Origin: an uncultured Anaerosolibacter sp.
Lineage (GTDB): Bacteria > Bacillota_A > Clostridia > Peptostreptococcales > Thermotaleaceae
Direction of reading: 5' to 3'
DNA: 7,759 bases
Assembly: GCA_937948705.1 (NCBI GenBank)
Contig: CALECF010000115.1
Span: 1 to 7,759, forward strand
Positions 5,444 to 7,759 of this stretch are shown piece by piece (positions within the stretch are counted from its first letter, which is position 1; the number at the start of each line of letters is the position of its first letter). Position numbers and translations under genes: made by a program. The notes below the pieces were generated by a model. It was not told the origin of the DNA. It made no database searches and saw nothing but the letters and a program-made list of their open reading frames with translations.

Positions 5444-5595
5444 AGTGAACAGGGAGCTAAATAGGTTTAATCGAGTTTTTAACGTCTATCTTCTAACTTC
5501 TAACCACAAGAAGAGATATATCTTACAAGTTGCAGATCTAAATATTATTATAAAATAGAATGCATAGTACATATAAAACGAGGAGGTTCTTTCAT

Positions 5596-6441
5596 ATGAA
5601 AAAAATTGGTGTGATTGGCGCAGGTACCATGGGAGCAGGAATTGCTCAATTATTAGCTCAAAGCGGCTATGAAGTGGTCCTAAGAGATATAAAAGCGGAG
5701 TTTATTGATAGGGGAATTGGTGGAATCGCAAAAAACTTTGATCGCAGCATTCAGAAGGGAAAAATGACAGAGGATGAGAAGGGAGTTATCCTTCAACGAA
5801 TTGAAGGAACCGTGGATGTACAGGGCCTAGCATCATGTGATATTGTCATTGAGGCAGCGACAGAAAACATGGAGTTAAAGAAGAAGATATTTGCGGAGAT
5901 GGATCAGGTATGTAAGGAAGATGCAATTCTAGCTACCAACACTTCTTCTTTGTCTATCACAGAAATTGCCTCAGCAACAAACCGCCCTGATCGAGTTATT
6001 GGTATGCATTTCTTTAATCCTGTCCCAGTCATGAAGCTGATCGAAGTGATCAAAGGATTAGCAACCTCGCAACATACAAAAGATGATATTATTGAATTGT
6101 GTCAAAAGGTAGGAAAAACACCAGTAGAGGTGGAAGAAGCGCCAGGATTTGTGGTGAATAGGATTCTTGTCCCTATGATTAATGAGGCCATTGGAATTTT
6201 GGCAGATGGTGTTGCAAAGGCAGAGGATATTGACGAAGCCATGAAGTTAGGTGCCAATCATCCCATTGGACCTTTAGCATTGGCAGATCTAATTGGTAAT
6301 GATGTATGTCTGGCCATTATGGAGGTGTTATACCATGAATTTAGTGATAGCAAGTATAGACCCCACCCATTGCTTAGAAAAATGGTAAGAGGCAATCTCC
6401 TCGGTAGAAAGACAGGTAAAGGCTTCTACATATATGCATAG
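5596..6441 (+). CDS. hbd: 3-hydroxybutyryl-CoA dehydrogenase
   Basis: This NAD(P)-dependent enzyme interconverts acetoacetyl-CoA and 3-hydroxybutyryl-CoA, the step next to crt. The 281 residues match the clostridial family length. The N-terminal Rossmann domain starts with GAGTMG at 8-13. The catalytic residues sit at the standard numbering: Ser117 (NTSSLS), His138 and Asn141 in HFFNPVPVM, Glu150, and Asn188 in PGFVVNR. The C-terminal helical domain ends [11 protein letters not shown]. The ATG at 5596 is preferred because AGGAGGT (5581-5587) lies 8 bases upstream. An in-frame ATG at 5560 would add 12 residues unlike the family and would place the binding site inside the gene. The 152-base gap after crt shows no terminator; a weak TTGCAG...TAAAAT pair (5530-5556, 15-base spacing) might be an internal promoter. 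The two genes are probably at least partly co-transcribed. Confidence 0.94.
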   Translation: MKKIGVIGAGTMGAGIAQLLAQSGYEVVLRDIKAEFIDRGIGGIAKNFDRSIQKGKMTEDEKGVILQRIEGTVDVQGLASCDIVIEAATENMELKKKIFAEMDQVCKEDAILATNTSSLSITEIASATNRPDRVIGMHFFNPVPVMKLIEVIKGLATSQHTKDDIIELCQKVGKTPVEVEEAPGFVVNRILVPMINEAIGILADGVAKAEDIDEAMKLGANHPIGPLALADLIGNDVCLAIMEVLYHEFSDSKYRPHPLLRKMVRGNLLGRKTGKGFYIYA

Positions 6442-6444
6442 ATA

Positions 6445-6486
6445 TTTCTACAAATGTTTATTGCTACGAATAAACATTTGCAGAAA
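6445..6486. repeat. AT-rich inverted repeat just after hbd
   Basis: CAAATGTTTATT (6451-6462) is perfectly complementary to 6469-6480 around a 6-base loop. After one mismatch, TTTCT (6445-6449) pairs with AGAAA (6482-6486). There is no T-run downstream on the plus strand, so it is not a standard terminator. It may protect the 3' end of the hbd mRNA or assist termination at the next palindrome. Confidence 0.6.
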
Positions 6487-6506
6487 AATGTATCGCTAAA
6501 CTACGC

Positions 6507-6597
6507 AGGTTAAGTTTGTAGGGGCGATTCATGAATCGCCTGTAAATTAAAGAATCAGGCGATTCGTGAATCGCCCCTACAATTTTTTGCTTAACCT
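6507..6597. repeat. MITE/REP-like palindromic element, also a likely hbd terminator
   Basis: Arms of 27 bases (6516-6542 and 6556-6582) pair with a single T-G wobble around a 13-base loop. Each begins or ends with the GTAGGGGCGATTC motif. The left arm contains a perfect 18-base palindrome (6523-6540) and the right arm a near-perfect one (6558-6575). An outer inverted repeat, AGGTTAAG (6507-6514) / CTTAACCT (6590-6597), bounds the unit. Elements with a GTAGGGGCG start are, from general knowledge, dispersed in many bacterial genomes and resemble non-autonomous mobile repeats. No transposase gene or clear target duplication is visible. The T-run at 6583-6588 after the stem would let it terminate rightward transcripts from hbd. 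Confidence 0.7.
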
Positions 6598-6641
6598 AAA
6601 TCTCAATAATAGAGCTTAATAAAAAATTTTGTTAGATAATT

Positions 6642-6674
6642 CTGGATTTAATGTAACACAAATTTAAAATCCAG
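6642..6674. repeat. Short inverted repeat upstream of the LCP gene
   Basis: CTGGATTT (6642-6649) pairs with AAATCCAG (6667-6674); the helix can extend by two more pairs if one A is bulged. The loop is about 12-17 bases, and no T-run follows. Its role is unknown. Apart from this hairpin, the palindromes before it and the promoter after it, nothing else is seen between 6442 and 6765. Confidence 0.4.
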
Positions 6675-6711
6675 CATATGATGGATATGATAAAATAAAA
6701 GAGTGATGGGT

Positions 6712-6740
6712 TCTTGCGTAAACCTATGAGAGGATATAAT
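6712..6740 (+). promoter_or_regulatory. Likely promoter of the LCP gene
   Basis: A perfect -10 TATAAT (6735-6740) lies 25 bases before the ATG at 6766. The -35 is weak: TCTTGC (6712-6717) at 17 bases or TTGCGT (6714-6719) at 15 bases. The expected start near 6747 leaves a very short leader just ahead of the ribosome binding site. Confidence 0.5.
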
Positions 6741-6765
6741 AAAAATGTTTTGAAAGGGGTCAACA

Positions 6766-7719
6766 ATGAAAGCTTTCATAAAAATCTTTGTCATTGCCTT
6801 TGTAAGTTTTGCGCTAGCCATGGGAGCAGGGCTATGGAGTTTTACTAAGTTTTACCAACCAACCTCCGGACAAAATGAATTAGCCGAGGAGACGAGTTCC
6901 CCTATTGAGATGATAGATACTGTGGATGCTCAAGAACCACAGACTGAGAAGAGTGAATTGGAAAAGAAAATAGAGGAGAGTAAACGTGTAAACGTACTCC
7001 TATTAGGGATGGAAGGTCCAAGAACGGATACAATCGTTTTGGCAAGCTTTGATCCTGTAGCAAAAAAACTGGATTTGATATCTATTCCAAGGGATACATA
7101 TTACGCTCGAAAAGGGTATAATACAGCAGATAAAAAGAAACTAAATGCAGTATATGGTGATACAGGGGCAGAGGGGACAATGGAAGCTGTTGGGGAATTG
7201 TTGGCAGGAATTCCAATACATCATTACGTGAAAGTGACCTACACCGGTGTAGAAAGAATTGTAGATTCTTTAGGCGGTGTTAAGGTGAATGTACCCTTTG
7301 ATATGGTGTATGATGATCCCTATGATACGCCGCCACTTCATATCAATATTCCTAAGGGAACCCAGGTTTTAAAAGGAAAAAATGCTATACACTTTCTAAG
7401 ATTTAGAAAGGATTATCCAGACGGTGATCTTGGAAGGATTCGAGCACAACAACAGTTTATGAAGGCAGCCATGGGAAAGGTATTTAGTTTTAGGCTTCCA
7501 GTTGTAGCCAATACAGTTTTTAAATATGTGAAGACAGATATGACCTTATCTGAAATCTTATTATTAGCAGGTGATGCTGTAGGAATGACCCGAGAGAGTA
7601 TTCAAACCTATGGAATGCCAGGGAAGGCCACGGAAAAAGGAGTATCTTATTTTCTTCATGATGTAGATGGGGCAAAAAAACTTGTCATCGATATGTATAA
7701 CGATGGAGAGATAGAATAG
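6766..7719 (+). CDS. LytR-CpsA-Psr (LCP) family cell-wall protein
   Basis: LCP proteins attach undecaprenyl-linked glycopolymers such as teichoic acids or capsule to peptidoglycan on the outer face of the membrane; some are instead described as regulators of autolysis. The 317 residues comprise a short basic start, one membrane anchor at about residues 5-25, an acidic linker (about 35-72) and the LCP domain from about 75 to the end. Family motifs are VNVLLLGME at 75-83, RTDTIVLASFD with Arg86 and Asp88, ISIPRDTY with Arg109 and Asp110, LNAVYGDTG, and LRFRKDYPDGDLGRIRAQQQF, whose arginines 212, 214, 224 and 226 and Asp221 are the usual phosphate- and metal-contacting residues. The AAAGGGG site (6753-6759) lies 6 bases before the ATG. 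It is a single-gene unit with its own promoter and terminator, so the neighbours do not indicate which polymer it handles. Confidence 0.92.
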   Translation: MKAFIKIFVIAFVSFALAMGAGLWSFTKFYQPTSGQNELAEETSSPIEMIDTVDAQEPQTEKSELEKKIEESKRVNVLLLGMEGPRTDTIVLASFDPVAKKLDLISIPRDTYYARKGYNTADKKKLNAVYGDTGAEGTMEAVGELLAGIPIHHYVKVTYTGVERIVDSLGGVKVNVPFDMVYDDPYDTPPLHINIPKGTQVLKGKNAIHFLRFRKDYPDGDLGRIRAQQQFMKAAMGKVFSFRLPVVANTVFKYVKTDMTLSEILLLAGDAVGMTRESIQTYGMPGKATEKGVSYFLHDVDGAKKLVIDMYNDGEIE

Positions 7720-7748
7720 AAGCGGTGTTATTTACATCGCTTTTTTTT
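7720..7748 (+). terminator. Intrinsic terminator of the LCP gene
   Basis: AAGCGGTGT (7720-7728) pairs with ACATCGCTT (7734-7742), with one G-U pair and a 5-base loop. It is followed by eight T residues (7741-7748, the first two shared with the stem). It begins immediately after the TAG stop. Confidence 0.9.
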
Positions 7749-7759
7749 ACGACCATATA

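Noticed and set aside
5560..5595. Upstream ATG for hbd at 5560
   Set aside because: The added residues do not match the family and the strong AGGAGGT at 5581-5587 points to ATG 5596, which also gives standard catalytic numbering.
6445..6486. AT-rich hairpin as the main hbd terminator
   Set aside because: It has no T-run after the stem on the plus strand; the next palindrome with TTTTTT at 6583-6588 is a better terminator.

Overview
The window looks like a stretch of chromosome from a low-GC, anaerobic, Gram-positive bacterium of the class Clostridia. The AT-rich composition, strong AGGAGG-type ribosome binding sites, sigma-A type promoters, U-tract terminators, an L-box lysine riboswitch, crotonase/3-hydroxybutyryl-CoA dehydrogenase genes and an in-frame UGA in a peroxiredoxin all fit this. 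An Alkaliphilus/Natronincola-like organism is a reasonable guess, but it is an inference and was not tested.

Layout. (1) Positions 1-98, minus strand: the first 32 codons of a membrane protein, possibly an NhaC-type Na+/H+ antiporter. Its promoter lies at 160-189, and phased A-tracts follow at 221-257. (2) Positions 398-3348, plus strand: a lysine-biosynthesis operon made of a sigma-A promoter, lysine riboswitch, intrinsic attenuator, lysA (diaminopimelate decarboxylase) and lysC (aspartate kinase). The operon ends in an unusually long, perfect 30-bp hairpin. lysC contains a probable internal translation start for a separate beta subunit. (3) Positions 3360-4458: a possible minus-strand micro-ORF, a plus-strand three-helix membrane protein of unknown function, and, converging on it, a minus-strand 2-Cys peroxiredoxin whose peroxidatic cysteine codon is TGA. 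(4) Positions 4661-6441, plus strand: crt and hbd, two consecutive steps of the crotonyl-CoA / 3-hydroxybutyryl-CoA interconversion. (5) Positions 6442-6600: two inverted repeats, one of them a 91-bp MITE/REP-like palindrome that can also act as a terminator. (6) Positions 6766-7748: a LytR-CpsA-Psr (LCP) family cell-wall protein with its own promoter and terminator.

How the parts work together. lysC makes aspartyl phosphate, the entry to the diaminopimelate pathway. lysA performs the last step, and the riboswitch should shut both off when lysine is plentiful. crt and hbd belong to butyrate or amino-acid fermentation, but their usual partners (thiolase, butyryl-CoA dehydrogenase, Etf) are not in the window.

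The most notable item is the peroxiredoxin at 4458..3955. A standard gene caller would truncate it to the part after the UGA. Read through, it is a full-length 167-residue protein with selenocysteine exactly at the T-x-x-C active site and a single remaining cysteine at the resolving position.
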